Below are positions 1 to 13,233 of a DNA stretch of 64,000 bases, piece after piece. The DNA is from PNOJ01 sp016706845 (GTDB lineage: Bacteria; Krumholzibacteriota; Krumholzibacteriia; LZORAL124-64-63), in contig JADJIV010000015.1 of the NCBI GenBank assembly GCA_016706845.1, forward strand, positions 1-64,000, read 5' to 3'. Numbering within the stretch: the first letter of the stretch is position 1; each line of letters starts with the position of its first letter. Position numbers and translations under genes: made by a program. Below the pieces are notes generated by a model that saw only the letters and a list, made by a program, of their open reading frames with translations, made no database searches and was not told the DNA's origin.

Positions 1-612
1 CGCAGATCGGCGGCGCCGGCGGACGCGGACGCCAGCAGCGCTGCGGGCCCGCAGCGCCCGTCCCCGTCGTCGCGCCAGTCCCGCGCGCGGTCGCGCGCAG
101 CGCCGGTGAAGAACAGGGCCCCCGGCCGGTCCGCGAGCAGGGCCGCGGGCGACAGCGCGCGGCGAGTTCGGGCGTCCAGCTGCGGCCGCTCTGCTTGCCG
201 GCCCCGCGCAGCAGCGTCTGCCAGCGGTCGCGGCGTCCCTCGCCGGGCCAGACCTCGCCGCGCGCGGTCTGCAAGGGGACGATCTCGTGCGCGCCCAGTT
301 CGACCGCCTGCTCGGCATGGCTTCGAAGCGTTTGCCCTTGGCGACGCCGCAGGCCAGCACCAGGCGGGGCCGCGCCAGCTCGGAGCTCTCCCGGTGCGAC
401 GCGCGCACCAGGACGCGGGCGCGGCCGGCGTCGGCGCCGGCGTACTCGGCCAGCACCACGCCGGCGCGCCCGTCGACCAGGCGCACGGGGTCGCCGGGGC
501 GGGCGCGCATCACGTGCAGCAGGTGGTGGCTCTCCTCGGCGTCGAGCCGGACCTCTTCGCCGGCGCCGGGCAGGGGCGCGCCCGCGGGCGGATCGAAGTG
601 GTAGGTGTGCAC
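1..612 (-). CDS. rsmE: 16S rRNA m3U1498 methyltransferase RsmE (5' part; frameshifted, runs off window)
   Basis: RsmE methylates U1498 of 16S rRNA with SAM. The reading starts at GTG (610-612) behind a GGGGGAGG Shine-Dalgarno and gives an N-terminal PUA-like stretch (HTYHFDPPAGAP, then EESHHLLHVMRARPGD). The conserved GVAKGKRFEAM segment follows. At about position 316 one base is missing, and the protein continues in another frame with AEQAVELGAHEIVPLQTARG, the usual RsmE core. The SPOUT knot region lies beyond the left edge. It sits 29 bp after dnaJ, the common hrcA-grpE-dnaJ-rsmE order. The frameshift resembles the many others in this window and is probably a sequence error. Confidence 0.8.
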   Translation of the reverse strand, partial: MHTYHFDPPAGAPLPGAGEEVRLDAEESHHLLHVMRARPGDPVRLVDGRAGVVLAEYAGADAGRARVLVRASHRESSELARPRLVLACGVAKGKRFEAMPSRRSNWARTRSSPCRPRAARSGPARDAATAGRRCCAGPASRAAAAGRPNSPRAVARGPARGPAGGPVLHRRCARPRAGLARRRGRALRARSAAGVRVRRRRRSA

Positions 613-641
613 GCGGACCTCCCCCGACGTCGCGGCGGCGT

Positions 642-1778
<1,137 letters not shown>

Positions 1779-1794
1779 CCCTGGCGCCTTTCGT

Positions 1795-2349
1795 TCAGCG
1801 AGCCACCACGACGCGGCACGGCCGCAGCACCAGATCCCCGAGGCGGTAGCCGGCCTGCGCCACCTCCAGCACGGCGCCGGGCTCGACGCCTTCCCCATCC
1901 ATCTGCATCACGGCTTCGTGGATGCTGGGATCGAACAGGTCGCCCTTCGCCGTCGGGATGGGCACGAGCCCGCGCGCGCCGAGGATTTCGCGCAAACGGC
2001 CGTGGATCAGGCCCACCCCGTTGCGGATGGCCTCGGCGTCGCCGGCCGGGGCCCCGGCGGCGGCGCCGGCCGCCCGCTCGAAGTTGTCCAGCACGTCGAG
2101 CAGGTCGCGCAGGACGTCGGCCACCGCGAAGGTCTGGGCCTCGGCGATCTCGCGCCGCGCGCGCTTGCGCACGTTGTCCAGCTCGGCGTGCGCGCGCAGC
2201 CACTTGTCCTTGTAGTCGTCGCGCTCGCGCACGACTTCGCGCAGGGCGTCGGCGGCGGCGTCCGGTTCCCCGGACGCGGCGTCAGCCGGCGCCCCGACCG
2301 CCGCCTCGACGGTCTCGTCGTCCGGCGTCGGCAGATCACGTTCGGTCAT
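1795..2349 (-). CDS. grpE: Nucleotide exchange factor GrpE
   Basis: GrpE is the ADP-releasing partner of DnaK. The 184-residue protein has an acidic, disordered N terminus, then a long coiled coil (DDYKDKWLRAHAELDNVRKR), and the conserved C-terminal beta domain ending in VLEVAQAGYRLGDLVLRPCRVVVA. The ATG overlaps the hrcA stop as ATGA, so translation is probably coupled to the repressor gene. Length and domain order are normal. Confidence 0.95.
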   Translation of the reverse strand: MTERDLPTPDDETVEAAVGAPADAASGEPDAAADALREVVRERDDYKDKWLRAHAELDNVRKRARREIAEAQTFAVADVLRDLLDVLDNFERAAGAAAGAPAGDAEAIRNGVGLIHGRLREILGARGLVPIPTAKGDLFDPSIHEAVMQMDGEGVEPGAVLEVAQAGYRLGDLVLRPCRVVVAR

Positions 2350-3401
2350 TTCGGTCCTTCCTGTCCGCGTGGCAGCTGTTTGAGGCCCTGGATCAGGACC
2401 TGCATCCCGGCGATGGTGCGGTCGTAGGACATCCGGCGCAGGCCCAGCACCGCCAGCACGCCGCGCCGCTCCCCCAGCAGGAAGGGCGAGGAGACCAAGC
2501 TGAAGGCCTGCAGCTCGCCGATCGGGTTCTCCGAGCCGATCCAGACCGCGATGCCGTCCTCGTTCTCCGGGCTGAGCCGCCGCAGCGCGGAGCGGATCTC
2601 GCGCGGCGACTCCAGGAACTTCACCAGCCGCTTGAGCTGGCCGGGGTCGGAGAACTCGGGCTCGTCCAGGACGTTGGCCACACCCATCAGCTCGAGGTCG
2701 GCGGCCTCCACGTCGTCGAAGAGGGACGCGCCGTTGCGCACGACATCCCGGGCGATCCGGCCCGCGTCGCTGTCGTCGGAATCGAGCGACGCGAGCACGC
2801 CGTGCCGGATCTCGTCGATGGTGCGGCCGCTGATGCGCTCGCTCAGGATGCGGGCCGCGTCGTCGAGAGCCTCGGGCGTGACGTCGAGATCCACGGCGAA
2901 GGTGCCGGTCCGCACCAGGGCGTTGTCCAGCACCAGCACCATCAGGACGCGGCGTTGCTCCTTCGGGTACAGGTCCAGGCGCCGGGCCCGCACCTGATCC
3001 CAGGCCGGTCCCAGGATGATGCCGATGTTGTCGGTCAGGCGGCACAGCAGCGCCGCGAGCGCCTTGACCATCGCGTGCGTGCCGCGCGAGCGCTCGAGTT
3101 CCCGGTCCACCAGGGCCCGCAGGCTGCGGCCGGCGGTGGCCTCGCCGGGCGGCGCCACGAGCAGACGGTTCACGAACGCCCGGAACCCGGCGTCGGTGGG
3201 CACGCGCCCCGCCGAGACGTGGGGCTTCGCGAGGTAGCCATCGCGCTCGAGCAGGCCCATGTCGCCGCGCACCGTCGCGGAGCTGACCGCGCCGCCGAGC
3301 CACCCCACCACCAGGGCGGAGCTCACCGGCTGGCCGGTGCGGCTGTAGAGCCGCACCACGGCTTCCAGGACCGTATCGAGTCTGTTGTCCCTGCTGGTCA
3401 T
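2346..3401 (-). CDS. hrcA: Heat-inducible transcription repressor HrcA
   Basis: HrcA represses heat-shock operons by binding CIRCE elements and is activated by GroEL. The 351-residue protein has an N-terminal winged helix (VSSALVVGWLGGAVSSATVR, then GDMGLLERDGYL), the hallmark HVSAGRVPTDAGFRAFV motif, and the C-terminal effector domain (IWIGSENP-like segment). Its start overlaps the hemW stop (ATGA) and its stop overlaps grpE. I could not see a CIRCE inverted repeat (TTAGCACTC-N9-GAGTGCTAA) immediately upstream, because the upstream DNA is hemW coding sequence. Autoregulation therefore probably acts at a promoter further up the operon or not at all. Confidence 0.95.
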   Translation of the reverse strand: MTSRDNRLDTVLEAVVRLYSRTGQPVSSALVVGWLGGAVSSATVRGDMGLLERDGYLAKPHVSAGRVPTDAGFRAFVNRLLVAPPGEATAGRSLRALVDRELERSRGTHAMVKALAALLCRLTDNIGIILGPAWDQVRARRLDLYPKEQRRVLMVLVLDNALVRTGTFAVDLDVTPEALDDAARILSERISGRTIDEIRHGVLASLDSDDSDAGRIARDVVRNGASLFDDVEAADLELMGVANVLDEPEFSDPGQLKRLVKFLESPREIRSALRRLSPENEDGIAVWIGSENPIGELQAFSLVSSPFLLGERRGVLAVLGLRRMSYDRTIAGMQVLIQGLKQLPRGQEGPK

Positions 3402-4647
3402 CCGGCGGCTCCCGTCGCGCCCGTCCCGGGGGCGACCCCACAAGTTAGTCCGAACGATTTCGGCGTGTCAACCGGGTCGCTTCCCGCGAGGCCGGCGAAC
3501 AGCAGTTCGACGTCGTCGATCCTCAGGCGGCCCCGCGGCGTCAGGGCCAGGCGCCCCCGCACGCGCCGCCAGAGTCCCTCGGACTCCCCGCGCGCCAGGA
3601 CGGCGTCGTTGGCCGGCAGGTCGCGCAGCGGCGCGCCGGCGGCCGTGCGCAGCGGCAGGAACATCCGTTCGAGGCGGCGGGCCGCGGGATCGAGCCGGTC
3701 GACCCGGGCCTCGGGCAGGCGTCCCGCCTCCACCTCGGCGACGTAGCGCGTCAGGTCGGCGATGTTGGCGTAGCGGCGGCTGCCGGCGAAGCCGTGGGCG
3801 CCGGGACCGAGCCCGAGGTACGGCGTCCGCCGCCAGTAGGCGGCGTTGTGGCGCGACCGCTGGCCCGGCAGGCAGAAGTTGGAGATCTCGTACTGCCGGT
3901 AGCCGAGGCGCGCCAGGTCCTCGCAGGCGCCCAGGTAGAGGGACTCGACTTCCGCGTCGCGGGGCCGGGGCAGGCGGCCGGCGGCGACGTCCGCGGCCAG
4001 CGGCGTGCCCGCGTGCAGCTCGAGGATGTAGAACGAGACGTGCCCCACGCCGAGCTCGCGGGCCTCGGCGAACTCCCGCGCCAGATGCTCGCGGCGGCAG
4101 CCCGGCGCCAGGATCCAGTCGGCGCTGACGCGCGGGAAGCGCGCCGCGGCCAGGCGCAGGGCGGCGCGGGCGCGGGCGGGATCACAGCGGCGGCCCAGCA
4201 GGCGCAGCACGTCCGGATCGAGGCTCTGCACGCCCACGCTGACGCGGCCGACGCCCGCCTCCCGCCACGCGTCCGCGCGGTCCTCGTCGAAGCTCTCGGG
4301 GTTCGCCTCGGCGGTCACCTCCGGCCGCGGCGAGCGGGCCAGGCGCCCCCAGGTGCCCTGCAGCAGGCGCACGAAAAGGTCTGGTTCCAGGACCGAGGGC
4401 GTGCCGCCCCGACGTAGCAGGTGAGCGCGGGCCGCCGCCCGTCGCGCAGCGTCGCGCAGGCGTCGCGGCGCAGCGCGAACTCGGCGAGCACCGCCTCGAC
4501 CAGCCGGCGTCGCGAGGCGGCGTCGTGGCGGTCGGTGCGCGGGAAGTGGCAGTACGAGCACAGGGAAGCGCAGAAGGGCACGTGGAGATAGACGCCGCCG
4601 CCCGGGCGGCGCCGAGGCGGCGGTCCCTGAGCGGGCACGGCGGTCAC
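3398..4647 (-). CDS. hemW: HemW-type radical SAM heme chaperone (frameshifted)
   Basis: HemW/HemN-like radical SAM protein thought to insert or traffic heme. The GTG start (4645-4647) overlaps the lepB stop as GTGA. The N terminus reads GGGVYLHVPFCASLCSYCHF, with the 4Fe-4S ligands CxxxCxxC followed by Phe as in HemW. After LTCYVG, at about 4410, one base is missing in a G-run. The frame then continues with RGGTPSVLEPDLFVRLL, the conserved TEANPESF and VGVQSLDPDVLRLLGR, and the HemW C-terminal domain. Total length across the shift is about 416 residues, normal for the family. The frameshift is probably a sequencing error. Confidence 0.85.
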
Positions 4648-5615
4648 CGGATCAGGTCGCCGATCCGGGAGAGGCGCGGCAGGAAGCGCTGCGCGTCCCA
4701 GGACCAGTAGATGAAGATCGCCTTGCCCTTGACCAGATCCACGTCGAGCGGGCCCCAGCCGCGGCTGTCGTAGCTGTTGTCGCGGTTGTCGCCCATCATG
4801 AAGATCGTCCCGGACGGCACCACGAACGGCGCGTTCACGGCCGCCGCGGCGGCGTGCACCGCACCCATGTGGCGGCTCATGTCCATGACGCTCAGGGACG
4901 CGCGGCCGTCGACGTGGGCGCGCAGGGGATCGAGGTCGCCGGCCAGCGCGGCCGCGTCCAGACCGGCGCCGGCGGCGACGGCCGCCTCGACCATCTCCAC
5001 GAACCGGCGCGGCGTGAGGCCCTCGGTCCGCAGCGCCTCGGCGAGGCCATACTCGCGCCCGAAGGCCCGCCCGCCCGCAGCGGCGTCGTGCAGCGTGTGC
5101 GGCGGTTTGCGCGCGCCCGCGGTCTGTGTCTGCGTCACGCGGCCGGGGTGGTCGAGCGCGTCCTCGTACAGCTCGCCGTTGACGCGCAGCAGGCCCTGCC
5201 GCACCTCGACGCGGTCGCCGGCGACGGCGACGCAGCGCTTGATGTAGTCCTGCGTGCGGTCCTTGGGGAACTCGAAGACGATGATGTCGCCGCGCCGGGG
5301 CGGGCGCAGCGCCGGCAGCTTCAGCACGGGCAGGTCGTCGACGAGCGTCCGGTTCACCACCGGGATGCGGATGCGTTCGGGCGTCTTCGCGCCGTAGAGG
5401 TACTTGTTCACGAACAGGAAATCGCCCACCAGCAGCGTGTTGACCATCGAGGGCGAGGGGATCCGGAAGGCCTGGATCACGAACTGGCGGATCACCAGCG
5501 CCACCAGCACGGCCGTGCCGATCGGCTTGACGTAGTCCGCCCACAGGCGCCGGCGGAGCCCCGGCTTCGCCGCTCCGCGCACCCGCGCCCCCTGCTGCCT
5601 GTTGCGACCGAACAT
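4644..5615 (-). CDS. lepB: Signal peptidase I LepB with an internal insertion
   Basis: Inner-membrane serine protease that removes signal peptides from exported proteins. One N-terminal membrane helix (about residues 30-50) precedes box B with the catalytic Ser (RIPSPSM, Ser56). The general-base Lys lies in QDYIKRCVAVAGDRVEV (Lys126). Box E is GDNRDNSYDSRGWGPL near the C terminus. Between boxes D and E there is an insertion of roughly 100 residues that is absent from typical SPase I; it includes GREYGLAEALRTEGLTPRRF. The ATG has a strong AAGGAGG site. It lies just after lepA and overlaps hemW. Confidence 0.93.
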   Translation of the reverse strand: MFGRNRQQGARVRGAAKPGLRRRLWADYVKPIGTAVLVALVIRQFVIQAFRIPSPSMVNTLLVGDFLFVNKYLYGAKTPERIRIPVVNRTLVDDLPVLKLPALRPPRRGDIIVFEFPKDRTQDYIKRCVAVAGDRVEVRQGLLRVNGELYEDALDHPGRVTQTQTAGARKPPHTLHDAAAGGRAFGREYGLAEALRTEGLTPRRFVEMVEAAVAAGAGLDAAALAGDLDPLRAHVDGRASLSVMDMSRHMGAVHAAAAAVNAPFVVPSGTIFMMGDNRDNSYDSRGWGPLDVDLVKGKAIFIYWSWDAQRFLPRLSRIGDLIR

Positions 5616-5676
5616 CGTGCCTCGCCTCCTTCCCGGGGGGGCCGCCCCCCGGCCCGTGCCCAGTTGTCCGACCCGG

Positions 5677-7475
<1,799 letters not shown>

Positions 7476-7479
<4 letters not shown>

Positions 7480-8109
7480 CGTCGCATCCCGGTTCGTCGT
7501 GTCAGAACGTGGCGGTCCAGCCCCCAGGGGGGGGGGCCCGCGCGGGCGCCGGCCCCGGGGGGCCCCCGATCGGGGGGAGATCGCCCCGGATCCCAGTTGT
7601 CGGGGACCGGCACCGGATCGTGCTCGAAGCGGTGCAGGTGGGCGCCGACGTAGGCGTCGAGCGCCATGATAAACATCGCGCCGGCCGACCACCAAGCGTT
7701 GTCGCGGGCCAGCTCGCGGTACTCCTCGGCCTGCGCCCAGTAGTAGTCCCTCACCGCGGCGTTCCCGACCGCGTCCCGCCAGTCCAGCAGGCGCTCGGCC
7801 TTGCGGTCGTACATCAGCAGGCGCGTCCAGTAGAACATCTCCGCGCCGAAGGCCAGCACCCCGCGCCAGCCGTTGTCGGCGTAGAGCTGGCCCCAGCCGG
7901 GGAACACCGGGGACATCACCGTCGCCAGCGTCGGGTTCACCGGCGAGGCGACGCGGAACTCCCGGGCGGCGGCCGCACGGGGGCCGCCGGGGCCACGCTG
8001 TCGGCCGCCGCACTGGTTGCGTCCGCGGCAGTGGCCGTGGCAGCGGCGGCCATCGCCACGACGATCGTCAACGCGACGGCCAGGACCGCGGCGTGCGACC
8101 CGGCCTCAT
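7476..8109 (-). CDS. DUF5683-like small membrane/exported protein (frameshifted)
   Basis: The recognisable core reads NPTLATVMSPVFPGWGQLYADNGWRGVLAFGAEM, which matches the proline/glycine-rich 'P.GWGQ.Y....W' start of DUF5683-type proteins of unknown function. Upstream, in another frame, lies a signal-peptide-like stretch (HAAVLAVALTIVVAMAAAATA) preceded by an ATG (8107-8109) with GGAGAGG. Joining these needs single-base shifts near 8100 and near 7985. The C-terminal 40 residues are Gly/Pro/Arg-rich and lie over a very GC-rich palindromic stretch (7525-7600), so that end may also be damaged. It overlaps lepA by ATGA. Function unknown. Confidence 0.6.
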
Positions 8110-9027
8110 CGCACCTCTCCTCCCCGTCCCGACCGGGCCCGTGCGGCGCGGCGGACGCGGACCGCCGCGCGGCAGCAGCCGCAGCGCGTGGGGCCCGGCC
8201 GGCACGCGCCCGGCCTCCCCGTCCCAGTGCGCCGCCACGGGTTCGTCGAAGCCGATGCCGGCGGCGGCGACCCGCCGCATCACGATCCGCGGATCGGCCG
8301 CGTGGGTGCCGCGCAGCCCGCGCGGCAGCAGCCGGACCAGGTCGCGCCGCGGCATGGCCGGCGCGAGGCAGAGGTCGAGCAGCCCGTCGCACGGGTCGGC
8401 CCGCGGCGTGAGCAGGAAACCGCCGCCGCAGCGCGGCCCGTTGCCGATCTCGGCCAGCATCCAGCCCCCCTCCAGCGTCGTCGCGCCGTCGCCGCCGCTC
8501 AGGTCCCAGCGCCCGTGCACGGGGCGGCAGCGCCCCAGCGGGCCCACCGTCGCCAGCGGGTAGCGCAGGCGGCCCCAGCGCCGGTCGACGGCGGCCGCCG
8601 CCAGCGCGACCTCGCCGTCGAGCAGCAGGCCGCAGGAGTTCACGAACACGCGGCCGGCGAACTGCGCGACGTCGACCTCGGCGGTGCGGCCGTCGCGGAT
8701 CGCGCCGGCGCCGGCGGCCGCGTCGGCGATCCCCAGCCCGTGCGCGAAGTCGTTGCCGCTGCCGGTCGGCAACACCACCAGCACGGCGGGCGTTCCGGCC
8801 AGGCCGCGGACGACCTCGCTGACCGTGCCGTCGCCGCCGGCGACGGCGATCCAGGGATGGCGCTGCGCCGCCCGGGCCGCCAGCGCGGTCGCCTCGTGGG
8901 CCGCGGCGGTGACCAGGATCTCGGGCTCGACGCCCGCCGCGCGCAGCAGGGCCGCCGCGGCGGCCGGGGCGAGGCGCCCCCGGCGCGGGCCGGCGACGGG
9001 GTTGAGGATCAGCGCCGCCGTCTCCAT
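8068..9027 (-). CDS. YegS/DagK-family lipid (diacylglycerol) kinase
   Basis: Catalytic-domain lipid kinase of the DAGK/sphingosine-kinase family. It opens with AALILNPVAGPRRGR and carries the nucleotide-binding GGDGTVSEVVRGL and the PTGSGNDFAHGLG motif. The usual beta-sandwich C-terminal half follows (NGPRCGGGFLLTPRADPCDGLLDLCL). The ATG at 9025-9027 was chosen because family members start directly at this beta strand. The last about 14 codons run into the start of the next gene in the same frame. The real end may be a TGA overlapping the next ATG if one base is missing near 8110. The substrate is not predictable from sequence. Confidence 0.85.
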   Translation of the reverse strand: METAALILNPVAGPRRGRLAPAAAAALLRAAGVEPEILVTAAAHEATALAARAAQRHPWIAVAGGDGTVSEVVRGLAGTPAVLVVLPTGSGNDFAHGLGIADAAAGAGAIRDGRTAEVDVAQFAGRVFVNSCGLLLDGEVALAAAAVDRRWGRLRYPLATVGPLGRCRPVHGRWDLSGGDGATTLEGGWMLAEIGNGPRCGGGFLLTPRADPCDGLLDLCLAPAMPRRDLVRLLPRGLRGTHAADPRIVMRRVAAAGIGFDEPVAAHWDGEAGRVPAGPHALRLLPRGGPRPPRRTGPVGTGRRGAMRPGRTPRSWPSR

Positions 9028-9099
9028 GCCTGCTCCAGGGGCCGCGCGGGCAGGCGCGAAAACGCGGCTCGCGCCGCGTCGCACGCCCGGGGGCCGGTC

Positions 9100-9198
9100 T
9101 GGCGGGAATGTGTGGGAATCGAACCCACCTCGGACGGTTCAACGCGCCCGACACAGGGATTTGAAGTCCCGGGAAGCCACCAGGCCCCATCCACTCCC
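9100..9198 (-). tRNA. selC: tRNA-Sec (anticodon TCA), with encoded CCA
   Basis: On the minus strand this 99-nt sequence has the anticodon loop CTTCAAA (anticodon TCA) on a GGGA/TCCC stem and a 6-bp D stem (GGGGCC/GGCTTC). The long variable arm has about 7 bp, the T arm is GTGGG-TTCGATT-CCCAC, and the acceptor begins GGGAGTG; discriminator G plus CCA is encoded. The long D stem, long variable arm and UCA anticodon are the features of selenocysteine tRNA. Two positions in the acceptor and anticodon stems are mismatched. A TATCCT box lies 14 bp upstream (9212-9217), without a convincing -35. Confidence 0.9.
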
Positions 9199-9247
9199 GT
9201 GCTTGCCGGTCAGGATACACCAGAGTCCCGGCCTGACCCACCGGAAA

Positions 9248-9631
9248 TCAGCGCGCCGCCGCGATCATCTCCACCTCGACGAGCGCGCCGACCGGCAGGG
9301 CGGCGACCCCGACGGCGGAACGGGCGGGGTAGTCGGCGGTGAAGAACTCCCGGTAGACCTCGTTGAAGGCCGCGAAGTCGCCCATGTCCGCCAGGAACAC
9401 GGTGACCTTCACGACGTCGGCCAGCGTGGCGCCGCCGGCCTCGACCACGGCCCGCGCGTTGTCCAGGGCGCGGCGCGCCTGCTCGACCACGCCGCCGGGG
9501 ACGAACTTGCCCGTGGCGGGATCGAGGCCGATCTGGCCGGCCGTAAAGACGAGCCCGGCGGCGGCGATGCCCTGGCTGTAGGGACCGACGGCGGCCGGGG
9601 CCTGGGGCGATGCGAGCACCTTGCGGGACAT
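9248..9631 (-). CDS. ridA: RidA-family enamine/imine deaminase
   Basis: RidA (YjgF/YER057c/UK114) hydrolyses reactive 2-aminoacrylate and related enamines released by PLP enzymes. The 127-residue protein has AVGPYSQGIAAAGLVFTAGQ, the GGVVEQARRALDNARAVVEA helix, and the C-terminal PARSAVGVAALPVGALVEVE containing the carboxylate-binding Arg. Length is typical. It lies 19 bp after glmS on the same strand and is probably cotranscribed with it. Confidence 0.95.
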   Translation of the reverse strand: MSRKVLASPQAPAAVGPYSQGIAAAGLVFTAGQIGLDPATGKFVPGGVVEQARRALDNARAVVEAGGATLADVVKVTVFLADMGDFAAFNEVYREFFTADYPARSAVGVAALPVGALVEVEMIAAAR

Positions 9632-9650
9632 GGCGGATCCTCCTTCGGCG

Positions 9651-11474
<1,824 letters not shown>

Positions 11475-11490
11475 GGCTGCTCCTTCGCCT

Positions 11491-12836
11491 TCAGATCCGC
11501 TCGCAGAGGGCCCGGGCTCGGGACACGAGGTCCCGCGCCTGCTCCTCGCCGGCGGCCTCCGCGATCACGCGGACGATGGGTTCGGTGTTCGACGGGCGCA
11601 TGTGCACCCAGCCGGCGGGTCCCGACCAGCGCAGGCCGTCGCGATCATCGATCGCGCCCGCGCCCAGCGCAAGCTCAAGTCCCGCTTTGATGTCATCGGC
11701 CGCAAACGGCTTATCTTGATCGAACTTGTCCTTGATCATGGCCACCGGGGGGTAGCTTCCGACCAGTTCGGCCAGGGACAAGCCCGTGTCGGCCAGGTGC
11801 TGCAGGACCATGGCGATCCCGACCAGGGCGTCCCGCCCCGGGTGCAGCGCCGGGTAGATGACCCCGCCGTTGCCCTCCCCGCCCACGACCGCGCCCTCGC
11901 GCAGCATGGCGTCCACCACGTTGGCCTCGCCGACGGGCGTGCGGGTCACGCCGACGCCGTGGCGGGCGGCCACCACCTCGACCAGGGAGGTGGTCGAGAG
12001 GTTGATGGCGACCGGCCCGGGCTCGCGCCCGAGCAGGAAGTCGGCCGCGACGGCCAGCGTGAGCTCCTCGTTCAGGACGCGGCCCGACGCGTCGGCCAGC
12101 ACCAGCCGGTCGACGTCCGGATCGACGGCGAAGCCGAGGTCGGCGCCCTCGCGGCGGACGGCCGCGCTCAGGTCGGCCAGGTTCGCGGGCGTGGGCTCGG
12201 CCGGGTGCGGGAACAGGCCCGACAGGCCGCAGTGCAGGGGCACGCAGCGCACGCCCAGCGCCGCGAGCAGCGCCGGCACCAGCTCGCCGCCGGCGCCTTC
12301 CACAGCGTCGACGACGGCCGTGAAGCCGCGGGCGGCGATGGCCCGCGTTTCCAGCCAGGGCAGGTCCAGCAGGGCGGCGATGTGCCGGGCGTCGGCGCCG
12401 TCGCGGCGCGCGATCCCGCCGAGGCGGTCCCAGGCGACGTGGCCCCGGCCGGTGTCCAGCAGCTGCGCAGGGCCGCGTTGGCGTCGGCGCCCAGGAACAG
12501 CCCCCGCCCGTCGAGCAGCTTGAGCGCGTTCCACGGCTGCGGGTTGTGGCTCGCGGTGATGATCACGCCGCCGACGGCGTCGCTCTCCTGGACCTCCATC
12601 TCGGTGGTGGGCGTCGAGGCCAGGCCGATGTCCACGACGTCGTGGCCGGTCGAGCGCAGGGCGGACGAAATGGCGTCCAGCAGGACGGGACCGGAAGGGC
12701 GCGTGTCGCGGCCGATCACGACCGGGCCCGGCGGCAGCCAGGCGCCGAAGGCGGCGGCCCAGCGGGCAGCGACGACGGCGTCGAGCCCGTCGCCGATCAC
12801 ACCCCGGATTCCCGAAACGCTGATGCGCAGGGCCAA
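11491..12836 (-). CDS. glmM: Phosphohexomutase, probable GlmM (frameshifted)
   Basis: Alpha-D-phosphohexomutase family; next to glmS it most likely converts GlcN-6-P to GlcN-1-P, though a phosphomanno/glucomutase role is not excluded. The start is TTG (12834-12836) behind AAGGAGA. Motifs are the catalytic Ser in GGVIITASHNP (Ser96), the metal loop DPDVDRL, the sugar loop GGEGNGGVIYP and the phosphate-binding RPSNTEPIVRV near the C terminus. At about 12466 one base is missing between GADANAALR and QLLDTGRGHVAWDRL. All four active-site loops are present once the shift is bridged, so the enzyme is probably functional and the shift an error. Confidence 0.85.
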
Positions 12837-12916
12837 CGCGGTCTCCTTCTGCGGACTTGATCACATGGCCGGCAGAGCCGGCCGTTCACGACGGCAGGAC
12901 GGGCTGTGCAGGGCGG

Positions 12917-12992
12917 TGGAGCCGATGTGGGGACTCGAACCCCAGACCTGCTCATTACGAGTGAGCTGCTCTACCAGCTGAGCTACGTCGGC
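12917..12992 (-). tRNA. tRNA-Thr (anticodon CGT)
   Basis: 76-nt cloverleaf with anticodon loop CTCGTAA, D arm GCTCAGCTGGTAGAGC, T arm GGGGTTCGAGTCCCC and encoded CCA. One C-A mismatch occurs in the acceptor stem. It follows tRNA-Phe by 19 nt, and both probably share the promoter at 13130-13158. Confidence 0.95.
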
Positions 12993-13011
12993 TCGAACGT
13001 CGGACGAGAAG

Positions 13012-13087
13012 TGGTGCCTGGGGGCGGAGTCGAACCGCCGACACCATGATTTTCAGTCATGTGCTCTACCAACTGAGCTACCCAGGC
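13012..13087 (-). tRNA. tRNA-Phe (anticodon GAA)
   Basis: 76-nt cloverleaf, GCCTGGG acceptor, D arm GCTCAGTTGGTAGAGC, anticodon loop CTGAAAA, T arm GCGGTTCGACTCCGC, encoded CCA. It is the first gene of a two-tRNA unit. Confidence 0.96.
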
Positions 13088-13129
13088 ACACGAAACGAGG
13101 GACCGCCGCCCTGCGGCGACGGTCCGGGA

Positions 13130-13158
13130 AGTAAACACTCCCGTGCGACCCCTGTCAA
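13130..13158 (-). promoter_or_regulatory. Sigma70-type promoter for tRNA-Phe/tRNA-Thr
   Basis: On the minus strand a perfect TTGACA (13153-13158) is followed after 17 bp by TTTACT (13130-13135), about 40 bp before the mature tRNA-Phe 5' end. A GC-rich hairpin lies between the -10 box and the tRNA. Confidence 0.65.
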
Positions 13159-13233
13159 GCCGTCCACCGGCATTATTACGATCGCCATGATACACCCGAC
13201 CCCGCCGCGGAGCCAACCCGGGCCCGCCCGGTC

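Noticed and set aside
3402..4700. CIRCE operator upstream of hrcA
   Set aside because: No TTAGCACTC/GAGTGCTAA pair is visible; the upstream sequence is hemW coding DNA.
7525..7600. GC-rich palindromes (for example CCCCCGATCGGGGG) as a further copy of the inverted-repeat element or a terminator
   Set aside because: They lie inside the coding end of the DUF5683-like gene, share no core hairpins with the 149-bp elements, and no T-run follows. Possibly damaged sequence.
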